A DNA stretch of 52,597 nt from Deltaproteobacteria bacterium ADurb.Bin207 (GTDB taxonomy: Bacteria > Myxococcota_A > Polyangia > Polyangiales > Polyangiaceae): the NCBI GenBank assembly GCA_002070115.1, contig MWCO01000040.1, positions 1 to 52,597 of the forward strand. The letters run 5' to 3'. Under the pieces are notes generated by a model, which was not told the origin of the DNA, did no database searches, and was given only the letters and a program-made list of their open reading frames with translations. This document shows positions 15,926-25,404 of the stretch, in pieces (within the stretch, counting starts at the first letter, position 1; every line of letters begins with the position of its first letter). The position numbers and the translations under genes were made by a program.

Positions 15926-17953
15926 GTGACCGCCGAATACCCCGTGCTCGTAGTAGATGACGACAACGTCAGTCGTCGTGTCATCGAAAACGTGCTTCGA
16001 CACGCGGGGATTGCGGCCGTGAGCGTGGCCGGGGGCAACGAGGCGTTGTTTTGGCTCGAGACCAACAAAACATCGCTGGTTTTGCTGGATCTGATCATGC
16101 CTCCCCCCGACGGTTACCAGGTACTTTCCGAATTACGCGCGCACGAAAATGGAGCGGATATTCCGGTCGTCGTGTTGACGGGTGTGGCTTCCGACGAAGA
16201 AGTCAGTCGGGCTTTTGAAGCCGGGGCGGATGATTTCGTCCGTAAGCCATTTCGAGCAGCGGAACTGGTCGCGCGCATCCGTGGACAACTTCGCCTGCGG
16301 TCCTATATCGAGGCCCTCGCGCAAAAAGAAAAAGATGCGCAAGTCGTTCTCGAACTCACCCAGGCCCTCGCCTCTTCCCTGGATTTTCGACAAATCCTGT
16401 TCACCGTCGTGCAACGCGTGGCGGATGTGGCCCGCGTGAATCGTTGCAGCATCGTGTTGGTGCAAGGGGATGTCGGACAAGTCGCTGCCACCAGCGACAA
16501 TGAAGACTTGTTCAATCTTTCGATACAACTAGATCGTTACCCCGAGATTCGAAAGGTTGTGGATTCCGGAAAGCCGCTGATCATCGAGAACGTAACCACA
16601 CATCCGCTGTTGGAAGTGGTGCGTGACAAACTGCCGGTCAGCGAACTCACCTCCCTGGTTCTCGTACCCATCGGTTATGAAGGAACGTCAATGGGCGTGC
16701 TCGTTCTTCGTGCGGCCGCGCGTATCCACTTGGGCGACCACGAGATGAATATCGCCCAGACCGTGGCCAACGCCACAGCCATTGCGCTTCGTAACGCCCA
16801 TGTGATCAAAAACCTGCAGGATCAAACGGAGCAGGTGTCCCATGCCCGCGTGAAAGCAGAGCGTCGCCTCCAAATGCTCAAACGATACGCGGCGTTTTTT
16901 GAGGCAGGCGCCGATGGCGTCATCGTGACCGACCTGGATGGACAAATCTTGTTCACCAATGCCCGTGCCCGTTCGATTACCGGTTTTTCGGAAACTGCCC
17001 TGCGGGGAAGGAAAGTAGATGAATTGGTCACGGAGGTCGACCGTCCTCGAATGAGCGAAGTCCAAGCGGGATTCGCGAAAGGAAGCTTTCTGCAAAGTGT
17101 CGACGTTCAGGTGCAGCGCTCCGATGGGCAACAGGTGGTGCTGAGTATCAATTTCAGCGGAGTCCTACGGGAAGAAGGCGCCGTGTTGATGAGCTTCCGC
17201 GATGTAACCCCCGAACGCACGGTCGAAGCGCAACTGCGTCAGACCAAAGACTTTCTCGAACGTGTCATCGATAGCTCCGCAAACGCGATCATTTCGATTG
17301 ATATGCATGGCCGGGTGCAGCTTTTCAATCGCGCTGCCGAACGCTGCCTCGGAAGAACCGCCGATCAGATGATTGGACGCGCTCATATATTCGACTTTTT
17401 CCCCAAAGAAGAAGCCGAAGCCATCGTGCGCATGCTGCAGCAAGGCGAGGAAGGCGCAAGTATTTCCGATCATTCGGCCCAAGTGATCGTCGACTCCGGA
17501 GAACTTGCCCCCGTTACCTCTTCGGCTGCGCTCATTCACGACGACGGACAACGAATCGGTGCCGTGGTTATTTTGACGGACCTGCGAGATAGGCTCCGAA
17601 TGGAAGCTCAATTGGCAGCGGCCCAGGAGGAACTCGAGTCGCGGGAACGGCAAGCCATCATCGCCGAACTCGCCGGCGCCGCAGCCCACGAACTCAACCA
17701 ACCTCTCACCTCTGTCATGGGTTATGCCGAACTTTTGAAAAGAAAGTTCCAACATGATTCCTCTGCCCTTTCCGCCGTGGACGTCATCATGAGCGAAGCG
17801 GAAAGAATGGCCGAAATCGTAAGGAAAATCGGGAAAATTACCCGATACGAAACCAAATCCTACGTCGGGGCCGCCAAAATCCTCGACCTCGACCGTGCTA
17901 GTGACGGCGTGTCGCTCGACGACGAACGTGGAGATGACGGAACGCATGCGTAG
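15926..17953 (+). CDS. REC-GAF-PAS-PAS-DHp signalling protein lacking an ATPase domain
   Basis: 675 residues from GTG at 15926 (AAGGA upstream). A receiver domain at 5-120 has acidic residues 11-13, phospho-acceptor D55 ('LVLLDLIMPPPDGY') and K107. A GAF domain follows at ~140-295, then PAS ~325-445 ('ADGVIVTDLDGQILFTNARA') and PAS ~450-565 ('SSANAIISIDMHGRVQLFNR'). The dimerisation/phosphotransfer helix has H588 ('AAAHELNQPLTSVMGYAELL'). The protein then ends after a short acidic tail, with no N, G1 or G2 ATP-binding boxes. It can therefore be phosphorylated but not autophosphorylate by itself. The next gene overlaps and encodes a complete histidine kinase, an obvious candidate partner. Confidence 0.9.
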   Translation: MTAEYPVLVVDDDNVSRRVIENVLRHAGIAAVSVAGGNEALFWLETNKTSLVLLDLIMPPPDGYQVLSELRAHENGADIPVVVLTGVASDEEVSRAFEAGADDFVRKPFRAAELVARIRGQLRLRSYIEALAQKEKDAQVVLELTQALASSLDFRQILFTVVQRVADVARVNRCSIVLVQGDVGQVAATSDNEDLFNLSIQLDRYPEIRKVVDSGKPLIIENVTTHPLLEVVRDKLPVSELTSLVLVPIGYEGTSMGVLVLRAAARIHLGDHEMNIAQTVANATAIALRNAHVIKNLQDQTEQVSHARVKAERRLQMLKRYAAFFEAGADGVIVTDLDGQILFTNARARSITGFSETALRGRKVDELVTEVDRPRMSEVQAGFAKGSFLQSVDVQVQRSDGQQVVLSINFSGVLREEGAVLMSFRDVTPERTVEAQLRQTKDFLERVIDSSANAIISIDMHGRVQLFNRAAERCLGRTADQMIGRAHIFDFFPKEEAEAIVRMLQQGEEGASISDHSAQVIVDSGELAPVTSSAALIHDDGQRIGAVVILTDLRDRLRMEAQLAAAQEELESRERQAIIAELAGAAAHELNQPLTSVMGYAELLKRKFQHDSSALSAVDVIMSEAERMAEIVRKIGKITRYETKSYVGAAKILDLDRASDGVSLDDERGDDGTHA

Positions 17954-19202
17954 AACCGTTTCCGATACCCAAGACCTGCTCCCCTTTTACGAATCGGCTC
18001 CACCGTCGGCCGATCGAGCGTCCAGACCCATCGCCAGCCGCTTGCTGCAATGTCTCAATCAACTGCCGTCTTCCTTGCCCCTCGCCGAAGCGCTGTCGAT
18101 GATGGTCCATGTCCTCCACGAGGCGCTGCCGCAATATGCTTTTGCCCTTCGTATCCCCGCGCATAATCTCATGCCCCCCGTGTTGTTCGCGCTGCCCGAG
18201 GACGCCGCCTGGTCCGATGATCCATGGGATCCGAACCTGTTGCTTTTTCCCATGTTCGCTCATGAACGTTGCTTCCCCATCCCCGTACGCTCCCATACTG
18301 CCTATTTTCACTGCGCTTCCGACGATCCAAGCCTCGAGGCGGCGGAGTCCGATTTCGTTCGAAGCCTGATGGAATGCGCCGAAATGCTGCTTGCGGCCAT
18401 CCGACTCTTCGATGCCTGTCACGCCATCGCCCAACACGAAGAAAAACTCAAAGCCATGCATCGATCGTTGCGCCAAAGCAATAAGCTTGCCGCCTTGGGG
18501 GAGGCTTCGACCGGACTCATGCACGAGTTGTCGAATCCGCTGACCACGATCATGACGTACACCGACTATCTCAAACAAAAAGCGAATCAGCGAGGCGATG
18601 GCGAAGATGCCGAAAGGCTTCGACGTGTCGGGGAGGCCGCCGCATTCGTTCTTACCTTCACGCGTGCCTTTCTGTCCTACGCCCGACCGGATGATGAATT
18701 GGCTCGCTCCGTGCCCGTGGCCCAAGCGATCGAACAATCAGTGCTGTTCTGTAAGCATTGGATCGATAGCGCCAACGTGAACGTCACCGTCGATGTCGAA
18801 GCAACCCCCTGCGTTCACATCGGCCAAACCCAACTCGTTCAAGTGCTGGTCAACCTCGTGGCCAATGCTTGTCAAGCCATGGCCCCGAAAGGCGGAAACC
18901 TAACCATTTCCGCCACCACGCTCCCTAGCGATGGCATGGTGCGCATTCGTGTCGAAGACACCGGTCCGGGAATCGATCCGGATATCGTTCATCGCCTGTT
19001 CGACCTGTTATTTACGACAAAAAACAAGGAACAGGGCTCCGGTGTCGGCCTCAGCATCGTCCATGACATCGTGACGAAATCCAAAGGCTCGATCGCCGTC
19101 GATTCGACACCCGGCCACGGCACCTCGTTCATCGTCATGCTTCCGATCTCGCCGGAGTACTCATGCCCACCATCGCCAACGATGCCTCCGTCGTCGTATT
19201 GA
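17946..19202 (+). CDS. Sensor histidine kinase, soluble
   Basis: About 418 residues from ATG at 17946 (GGAG 12 bases upstream); ATG at 17934 and GTG at 17895 are alternatives. It overlaps the previous gene's end. No membrane segment. The N-terminal ~150 residues form a GAF-like sensor of unknown ligand. A coiled linker leads to the DHp helix with H193 ('STGLMHELSNPLTTIMTYTD'). The catalytic domain is complete: N-box NLVANACQAM, G1 EDTGPGID, F-box 'LFDLLFTTK', G2 GSGVGLSIVHD. The C-terminal 40 bases overlap the Sir2 gene in another frame. Likely autophosphorylates and acts with the upstream REC/DHp protein. Confidence 0.92.
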   Translation: MRRTVSDTQDLLPFYESAPPSADRASRPIASRLLQCLNQLPSSLPLAEALSMMVHVLHEALPQYAFALRIPAHNLMPPVLFALPEDAAWSDDPWDPNLLLFPMFAHERCFPIPVRSHTAYFHCASDDPSLEAAESDFVRSLMECAEMLLAAIRLFDACHAIAQHEEKLKAMHRSLRQSNKLAALGEASTGLMHELSNPLTTIMTYTDYLKQKANQRGDGEDAERLRRVGEAAAFVLTFTRAFLSYARPDDELARSVPVAQAIEQSVLFCKHWIDSANVNVTVDVEATPCVHIGQTQLVQVLVNLVANACQAMAPKGGNLTISATTLPSDGMVRIRVEDTGPGIDPDIVHRLFDLLFTTKNKEQGSGVGLSIVHDIVTKSKGSIAVDSTPGHGTSFIVMLPISPEYSCPPSPTMPPSSY

Positions 19203-19858
19203 CGGGCGCGGGAATCTCCGTCGCTAGCGGTTTGGCTCCCTTCCGTGGCCCGGGAGGGCTGTGGAATGATCACGACATCGAAAAGTACGTGACCGCCTCC
19301 GCATGGCGCCAAACTCCCGAAATCGTTATGGAATTCCTTGCTTCCATGCGCTCGACCGCACGAGCCTCTCAGCCCAATGAGGCTCATTTCGCCCTTGCAC
19401 GAGCGGAACGTGCAAGAACGCAGGGGGCCCGCTTCGATGTCATTACCCAAAATATCGATGCTCTGCATAGCCGCGCGGGAAGTCGGAACGTTCATGAAAT
19501 TCACGGGTCTTTGGAAATCGATCGGTGTGAGGCTTGCGAGCAACAATACCCCGTGGACTCCGTGAAACGATGCGTATGCGGCGGTAGCATCAGACCCCAT
19601 ATCGTGTTGTTCGGTGAGATGCTCCCCGAAGATGTGCTGATGGCATCGCAACGCGCCCTTCGGTCCTGCGACACGTTCGTGGCGGTGGGAACATCGGGAA
19701 TCGTATGGCCCGCGGCTGGATTTGTGTTGGAAGCACGTGCAGCGGGAGCCCACTGCATCAACGTCAATCTCGAACCCTCGGGAAACCCTTCCTTTCATGA
19801 GGAATTGATCGGTCCTGCGGAACAAATCCTGCCACGTCTCTTCGGAGTAGAAGTCTAA
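19163..19858 (+). CDS. cobB: Sir2-family NAD-dependent protein deacylase
   Basis: 231 residues. Removes acyl groups from lysines using NAD+. Seen: GAGIS (15-19), the 'PFRGPGGLW' loop, QNID (96-99), catalytic H114 in HGS, and zinc cysteines C122, C125, C137, C139. In CobB/SIRT5-type enzymes a Tyr-x-x-Arg in the acyl pocket selects succinyl groups. The aligned stretch here ('EIVMEFLASMRSTA') has Leu in place of the Tyr and an Arg shifted by one, so desuccinylase activity is doubtful; that alignment was made by eye. The start lies inside the histidine-kinase gene (40-base overlap), so the two are translationally linked. Confidence 0.93.
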   Translation: MPTIANDASVVVLTGAGISVASGLAPFRGPGGLWNDHDIEKYVTASAWRQTPEIVMEFLASMRSTARASQPNEAHFALARAERARTQGARFDVITQNIDALHSRAGSRNVHEIHGSLEIDRCEACEQQYPVDSVKRCVCGGSIRPHIVLFGEMLPEDVLMASQRALRSCDTFVAVGTSGIVWPAAGFVLEARAAGAHCINVNLEPSGNPSFHEELIGPAEQILPRLFGVEV

Positions 19859-20769
19859 AACTGGGCCCGCCACTCCAGCAACGCCCCACCAGGAACGACC
19901 CCAATCGTTGGCGCAGGCCTCAACTCCGGAGGAAGCTCCCGCTTGCGAACGTGCTTGCGCTCCGGAACGAACGTCCATTGCGCATGCGCAATACCTCCCG
20001 CCGCCGTCAATACCCACGCCGCAAAAGCCACGTGATTGATCGTTTTCGTCGTGGATACTCGCTCGTTCAAGGCAATCGGATCCACATTGGGCTCCGTGCC
20101 CTTGGACTGAAGATTCTGCACAACCGCACTCGTGACTACCGTGGTGGTGGCCAACGCCGTCTCCGTAACCAATAACGTCCACGCAAGCGCCGTCTGATCG
20201 TTTTGAAATTGCCCCACACCAAAAGGAAGCGCCGCCAACCACCGAGAATGATGCTCCGTATGCGTTTCTTGTTGCGCGATCTTTTCGAGAGCCGCTACCC
20301 GTTCGCGTTCCCGCTCCCGTCGCTCGTGCTCTCGTTGCAATCGAAGCTGCTCCTGACGCGCTTTTTCTTGCGCTTTGCTCTCCAATTCCTGACGAATCCG
20401 TCCTCGAACATCGGTAAATCGATCGAGGACGATTCCGGGAAATACTACCGGGTCAGGATAAGCACTGGGATTGGTACGCAGAATGGTTTCGATTTCATGA
20501 TCGGCTTCCGCAAGACGACCGATGGCCAACAGGCTAGCCGCTCGATAGATTCGCGCTTGCTCGATGAGCTGTGGCGAAGTGAGAGGATCGTCGCTGTTGC
20601 TGTCGAGCATCTGCGCAAAACGTTCGGCCGCTTCCTCATACCTTCCCACGCTGTAGGAGTTGCGTCCTTTCTCAAACTCCGATAGCTCGTCAGCAAGCGA
20701 CACTCGTCCCCCTAGCAGCACCACGGCCACCACGAGCAACGCGATTCGAAGCTGGAAAGACGAGCGCAT
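19855..20769 (-). CDS. TPR membrane-associated protein with Arg/Glu coiled coil
   Basis: About 304 residues from ATG at 20769, which gives a clean signal peptide ('LRIALLVVAVVLLGG...SLADE'); a GTG at 20793 is an alternative start. A TPR-like repeat ('GRNSYSVGRYEEAAERFAQM') and a second helical pair ('AASLLAIGRLAEADHEIETI') are followed by a long charged helix ('LRLQREHERRERERERVAAL'). Then come two hydrophobic segments ('ALAWTLLVTETALATTTVVT', 'HVAFAAWVLTAAGGIAHA'). Such TPR/coiled-coil/two-membrane-segment proteins are common beside Ser/Thr kinases in myxobacteria. Function unknown. It follows the kinase gene closely (about 15-40 bases), so it is probably in its operon. It overlaps the convergent Sir2 gene by 4 bases. 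Confidence 0.82.
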   Translation of the reverse strand: MRSSFQLRIALLVVAVVLLGGRVSLADELSEFEKGRNSYSVGRYEEAAERFAQMLDSNSDDPLTSPQLIEQARIYRAASLLAIGRLAEADHEIETILRTNPSAYPDPVVFPGIVLDRFTDVRGRIRQELESKAQEKARQEQLRLQREHERRERERERVAALEKIAQQETHTEHHSRWLAALPFGVGQFQNDQTALAWTLLVTETALATTTVVTSAVVQNLQSKGTEPNVDPIALNERVSTTKTINHVAFAAWVLTAAGGIAHAQWTFVPERKHVRKRELPPELRPAPTIGVVPGGALLEWRAQF

Positions 20770-20806
20770 GCGTAAGCTGACTGTCTTTGCCACGGTAGCC
20801 CAATGC

Positions 20807-22594
20807 TTACCGAGGATCGAGTGCGGAGACCGCCACCGACTGACCAGCTCGTAGCTTAATGGACTTTGCTCCAGGAGGGATCCCCGAACCTGAAATGAAA
20901 CAATTCACAAACTGATCCACCGTCGCCATCCCGATCGTGACCGTTTCCCCCGTCTTGACGCTTTTGCCAATTCCTGGGCAGTCCAGTAGCGCATCCGCGG
21001 GCCCCCCCACCAAGGAAAGACGCGCATCCCGGTATTGTACGGTCCCGTTCACCACTTGAGCACCCTCACCCGCTACAACATCCACGTGTACGGTTCTCGG
21101 TAAACAACACGGATCCCCCGAGGGCGTGCTGAATACCAGCGTGTGCCGCCCAATTAGCAAGTTTTGGGTGATTCCAAAACCCACTTTGATCGGCGCGCTG
21201 CCATCGATGCTGACCAATGCACTGCCCGGCGAAGCCACGATGGTCACAGCCCGTTCCGCCTTGGGAACCGACGAAAGGATCGGTCGTACACTTGCGCGGA
21301 TCGCCGGAAGCTTGAACGACGACACCACCGCAACCGGAGATGCCGTCGGAGAAGCCGTGGGACGAAGACGAATGGAGGCGGTATGAGCCGGTAAATATGG
21401 CTTTTCTGGGATACCCAGCGGCGGTGGCTTGCTTAGGACCATCAACAATACCGTCGCTACCGCCCCAATCAACGCCAACAATGCGCCACGCTTCGCCCTG
21501 GCCAACCAACGTTGACGCCTTACCCCAGTCGCCAATTGCGTCAGTTGACCAAGCAACTCCTGATCGTCGGGGGAGTAGGCCACCGCACGATTCAAATCCG
21601 CCGCGGCCCCCGCCGTGTCTCCCTCCTGCCTTGCTCGATCCGCTCGTGCTACGAGGTTTTCCACAAGACGCGGTACGAAAGAGGCGCGGTATGAGTCAGG
21701 TGCGGAAAAATATGCATAGATTTCCGCTCGGGGATCTCGAATCCCCACCTGCTCGAGCTGCTGACGCATCGACTCGCCAAACGTTCGAATGTCATCCCAT
21801 CGCTGCGATGGTTCCTTGGCGATCGCTTTCGCGACGATATGAGCCCACCGACTGCCAATCGTGGGCCGCTCCCGGTCCAGCGCGGGAAAATTCCCATCCA
21901 ATACCTTGCGAAGCACCTGCGCCGGATTCTTCCCCTCGAAAGGAAGATGCCCCACCATGCATTCATAGACCAATACACCAAGCCCAAAAATATCCGTCCT
22001 CACATCCACCCCACCACCCTCGATCTGCTCGGGCGCCATGTGAGCCGGAGACCCCAATACTTGACCCGTCGATGTCACCCCCTGCGCATCGATGACTTTC
22101 GCTATGCCAAAATCCGTGAGCTTGACGACCGCGATCTTCCGCGAGTCGTCCAACTCCACCAATACATTCTCCGGTTTGACATCCCGGTGAATGATCCCCT
22201 TGTCATGCGCATGCCCAAGCGCATCGCAAAGCAATACCCCAAAACATGCCCCGATCTCCGCGGGTACCTCCGCATGCTCGCGAAGAAGCGCACGCAACGA
22301 TGGCCCCCGCACCAATTGCGCCACGAGAAATCGCTCGTCGTCGTTTTCATCAGATACATCGTATATCTCAACGATCCCCTGATGACGAAGCTGCGCGACC
22401 GCTCGCGCCTCCGTCACAAACCGCGCCGCAGCTTCTCGATTCTCCCGCAAATGCGGATGCATCAGCTTGACCGCTACCTCCCGATCAAGCCGAAGATCGA
22501 TCGCCCGATATACCGTCGCCATGCCACCATGACCAATCTCATCCAGCAATCGGTACTTCACCAACTCCGGAGCCGCCGACGGTACAATACTCAT
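20807..22594 (-). CDS. Eukaryote-type Ser/Thr protein kinase with transmembrane segment
   Basis: 595 residues from ATG at 22594 with a strong AAGGAGAG upstream. Kinase domain 14-290: glycine loop GHGGMATVY, K43, catalytic H136-R-D-V-K140-PEN, DFG 161-163, activation segment ending GSPAHMAPEQ; all catalytic residues are present, so it should be active. A TPR-like pair follows ('RADRARQEGDTAGAAADLNR'), then a membrane span near 365-385 ('GALLALIGAVATVLLMVLS'). The extracytoplasmic Pro/Ser/Thr-rich linker ends in a PEGA-like beta domain ('TIVASPGSALVSIDGSAPIK'). Family role: phospho-signalling across the inner membrane. It is upstream of the TPR protein in the same direction. Confidence 0.95.
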   Translation of the reverse strand: MSIVPSAAPELVKYRLLDEIGHGGMATVYRAIDLRLDREVAVKLMHPHLRENREAAARFVTEARAVAQLRHQGIVEIYDVSDENDDERFLVAQLVRGPSLRALLREHAEVPAEIGACFGVLLCDALGHAHDKGIIHRDVKPENVLVELDDSRKIAVVKLTDFGIAKVIDAQGVTSTGQVLGSPAHMAPEQIEGGGVDVRTDIFGLGVLVYECMVGHLPFEGKNPAQVLRKVLDGNFPALDRERPTIGSRWAHIVAKAIAKEPSQRWDDIRTFGESMRQQLEQVGIRDPRAEIYAYFSAPDSYRASFVPRLVENLVARADRARQEGDTAGAAADLNRAVAYSPDDQELLGQLTQLATGVRRQRWLARAKRGALLALIGAVATVLLMVLSKPPPLGIPEKPYLPAHTASIRLRPTASPTASPVAVVSSFKLPAIRASVRPILSSVPKAERAVTIVASPGSALVSIDGSAPIKVGFGITQNLLIGRHTLVFSTPSGDPCCLPRTVHVDVVAGEGAQVVNGTVQYRDARLSLVGGPADALLDCPGIGKSVKTGETVTIGMATVDQFVNCFISGSGIPPGAKSIKLRAGQSVAVSALDPR

Positions 22595-22967
22595 CGCCTC
22601 TCCTTATCAGCGGCGACGCACACTTTCGAACGGGTCCTCCGGTGTCGATTGGAATCGGCCTGGGCTTCCATGACGATGCTTGGGCAGGATGCCACATCCA
22701 TGGCCCGTGTGGTTCGAGAACGAGCCGCAATCTCACACCACTGGCTCGAAGATTCAATGGCCCGAACACCACAGGCAATGCCTTCGAATCTCCGCGATAA
22801 TAAATATATTTGTAATATCAATAGGTTACAGTTGTTTGGACAAGACCCCCGCACCCGCTCAACGCTCCTTTGATGATTTCTCCGCCGCGGTGCGGCCAAG
22901 CCGTCAATGGTCATTGATGGCTAGCCGTCGGTTGACTCGCCCTCCTCGCTCGTGCGCCTTACCCCCC
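22595..22967. other. Intergenic region upstream of the Ser/Thr kinase
   Basis: About 370 bases. A minus-strand frame of 107 codons (22591-22914) ends with an ATGA overlap on the kinase start, but its composition (Arg/Ser/Cys-rich) does not look coding. An AT-rich patch around 22797-22820 may hold a promoter. Nothing else was recognised. Confidence 0.4.
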
Positions 22968-25139
22968 TTACGGTGGTCGAGAAGGAGATTTCGAAGGCTT
23001 ACGAGACCTCGACGAACGAACAGGATTGTCCGTCCGTGGTGTCGGCCGCGCACCACTTGGGCGTGCAGGAGAATTGTCCAACATCGGAGGCGGAATCGTC
23101 GAGCGCGCACGCACGACCTGCCCTTCCGAAATCACCTCGACCCCAAGAACTCGACAACGCCTTGCCAAGGCATCGAGAGAAACCGTCGGGCTTAGCAATA
23201 ATCCCGCAGGGGGCGATGGATCGATGAAACACTCGGCCGTCTGTTTTCGTGAGCGAAGCATCTCGCGCACGTCCGGATCGTCGCACCATAAAAAGCCAGA
23301 AGCTGCCACGAATGTGATTCGTCCCACAACGACACTGAGCTGGTCGAGGGCTTTTGCGACCGTGATGCTTGGGTCGACCAAAGCGGAAATGGTGGCCCGA
23401 ATGACTTCACCATCGACACCGGAAGCCAACGCTCTCGAAATGGCGGCGTTGGTGATCTCGACTTCCAGCGTATCATCCACCTTGCCCACCTCACAGAACG
23501 GATAGAGCGTCAATACCGAACCCACGGCTGCCTCGGAGCCAATACGAAGCACCGTCTCCTGCATGAACGCAGTGCTCGACGACTCTGCTTGCGGCACGTT
23601 TCCCTGAAAGTAGGCTCTACCCCGTGGTGTGATGCGCACCAACGGCGGTGCATCCACCACATCATGGTCCGTATCGGCTTCCCCCACATCCAAAATGCCC
23701 AACGCGGGAAGGGATTCGAGCACGATTGTTTGCGCGATATCCGTGGGCAAAGGCGGTTCCAAGCCGACACGCAACGCCCAGCGTCGAAGCAGCCGAGTTA
23801 CCCCCGGTGTCCGCGGATCGCTGCGAACCCAATCCGCGATCGCTTCGAAGGGAAGCCAGCGCCCCTCCGCCAAGTCCTCCAATGCATCGAGTACGATTTC
23901 TCGAACGATGCGCACAGGACTGGAGTCCCGAGCGTCGGGAGGCAACCGAAGAACTTCCGGTTCCGGTCGACCCTCATCCCAAGCTCCTCCCTGACGCCAT
24001 ACCCGAAACAATGCCAAGCCCAACTCCGATAAACTCCAGGCTCCGGGAGGGGTCGCCCGCGACAACGAAGACCCCTCCCACAGTCCAAGGGCACGGCTCA
24101 ACGCGACAAGCAACGCCACGGTTTGGAAATCACGGCCGAATCGTTGGGAAAGGCGAAGGAGCAAAGAACGCGGAGTCCCCGCGGTTTCTCGAACTTCCGT
24201 GCCCCCTTCGCGCGCAGCCATCGCTAGCGCAATGGCGATGGGAGACGGATCCAAAGCAAATCGCGCCCGGCGTGGCTCATGATCCCCATCGAGCACGAAC
24301 GCACGTATCTGCGCACGCTTGCTTTTCCTCGAAGACACATCTTCCGCACCAATGATGGCAGCGACCTCCGTCGGAATGATGTGACGGTTGGGATGCACCG
24401 GAATCAACATCCCCCTGCGCTCGAGAGAGAAACTTACACCACGCCGGGAAGGGGCCGCTCCCGTTGCGTTTCGCAATCGCAAGGGCTCCCTCTCCAAATC
24501 GAGTAATTCTTCCGTATCGACCTCACATCCCTCCTGATACACGGAATCGAGCAATCGACGTTCCGTGGACGATAGCGTGGCGATTTCTCGCGCCAATGCT
24601 TCAGGATTCGACAGCACGCTCCACGCCTCTTCCAGAGGCAAAGCAATCGGATGAGTCGCGGGACGTCCGGCATAATGGGAAGCAATCGCCGCTTGCGTCT
24701 CCGCGCTGCTTTGCGCAAGCAACGCGCGAATTCCTCTCGGATCCTCCCCCTCCCACATCGGCAGTTGCACCAAATAGGCCGGCGGAAGAACCAACTCGAT
24801 ACAATTGCTTTCATGCATTCGAGCAAATACCAACCCCCGAGCCGCTAGGGGCTCGAGCGTCGGTGGCACCACGCGAACTTGCAGCACGCCCCCTGCTTCC
24901 ACCAAACGACGTAACAGTTGCGCTGGAGCCGTTCCCAATCGCGACGTATCTCGTAATTCAACCATCGTTACGAGTTTTCGCGCCATTTGCATGGGACCGT
25001 CCGCCCGTAGATTCCGGTCGATGGACGCCCCTATGCGCTGCGCCAACGACTCGAGTTCCGCCTTGGGTAGCGAACGCAGTACGTCGATGAGGCGTGTCGG
25101 GTTTTGCCGCGGTGTTCCTTTCTTTTTCACTTCACGCAT
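22968..25139 (-). CDS. Helicase-associated (Helicase_C_3-like) domain protein
   Basis: 723 residues. The layout resembles proteins carrying the XPB/Ssl2-associated 'Helicase_C_3' domain of actinobacteria and myxobacteria. It starts with the helical 'LIDVLRSLPKAELESLAQRI' region, has repeated winged-helix-like segments, and ends in 'TLYPFCEVGKVDDTLEVEIT'...'RALASGVDGEVIRATISALV'...'VVVGRITFVAASGFLWCDDP'...'LARRCRVLGVEVISEGQVVR'. No Walker A or DEAD/DEAH motif is present, so it cannot be a helicase itself; partner helicases are usually encoded nearby, but none of the XPB type is in this window. The C-terminal ~45 residues are a disordered Pro/Arg/Ser tail. Confidence 0.8.
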   Translation of the reverse strand: MREVKKKGTPRQNPTRLIDVLRSLPKAELESLAQRIGASIDRNLRADGPMQMARKLVTMVELRDTSRLGTAPAQLLRRLVEAGGVLQVRVVPPTLEPLAARGLVFARMHESNCIELVLPPAYLVQLPMWEGEDPRGIRALLAQSSAETQAAIASHYAGRPATHPIALPLEEAWSVLSNPEALAREIATLSSTERRLLDSVYQEGCEVDTEELLDLEREPLRLRNATGAAPSRRGVSFSLERRGMLIPVHPNRHIIPTEVAAIIGAEDVSSRKSKRAQIRAFVLDGDHEPRRARFALDPSPIAIALAMAAREGGTEVRETAGTPRSLLLRLSQRFGRDFQTVALLVALSRALGLWEGSSLSRATPPGAWSLSELGLALFRVWRQGGAWDEGRPEPEVLRLPPDARDSSPVRIVREIVLDALEDLAEGRWLPFEAIADWVRSDPRTPGVTRLLRRWALRVGLEPPLPTDIAQTIVLESLPALGILDVGEADTDHDVVDAPPLVRITPRGRAYFQGNVPQAESSSTAFMQETVLRIGSEAAVGSVLTLYPFCEVGKVDDTLEVEITNAAISRALASGVDGEVIRATISALVDPSITVAKALDQLSVVVGRITFVAASGFLWCDDPDVREMLRSRKQTAECFIDPSPPAGLLLSPTVSLDALARRCRVLGVEVISEGQVVRARSTIPPPMLDNSPARPSGARPTPRTDNPVRSSRSRKPSKSPSRPP

Positions 25140-25404
25140 GATTACGGCCCCTGAGCCGAGAAGTCCCGAATATCTCTATCCGTCCAAGAAGTTTTCATCA
25201 CGAAGGCAATGGCCCATGATGCGTCCTACCCCCGTCGGCGCATGATGCCTCTGCCTCCGGACTCTTTCCTCCCATTTCGGATACTATGCATCGGTCGAGG
25301 TTACAACGATGGACTCCCTTTGCCTACCACCACCTTCAACGCCTTTGGACTGCTGGGGTTCGTCCGTGGTTGCGCGCTTTCGTGGGTTGTGAGAACACGA
25401 CACC
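25140..25404. promoter_or_regulatory. Divergent promoter region
   Basis: About 265 bases between the helicase-associated gene (leftward) and the HD-phosphohydrolase operon (rightward). It must contain promoters for both. I cannot assign convincing -35/-10 pairs. Confidence 0.35.

Noticed and set aside
18989..20242. 417-codon minus-strand frame
   Set aside because: It covers the ends of the histidine kinase, all of Sir2 and part of the TPR gene; its Gly/Ser/Cys-rich translation is not protein-like.
22591..22914. 107-codon minus-strand frame ending on the kinase start (ATGA)
   Set aside because: Composition rich in Arg, Ser and Cys with no coding pattern; the ATGA overlap is expected by chance when the second codon begins with AG.
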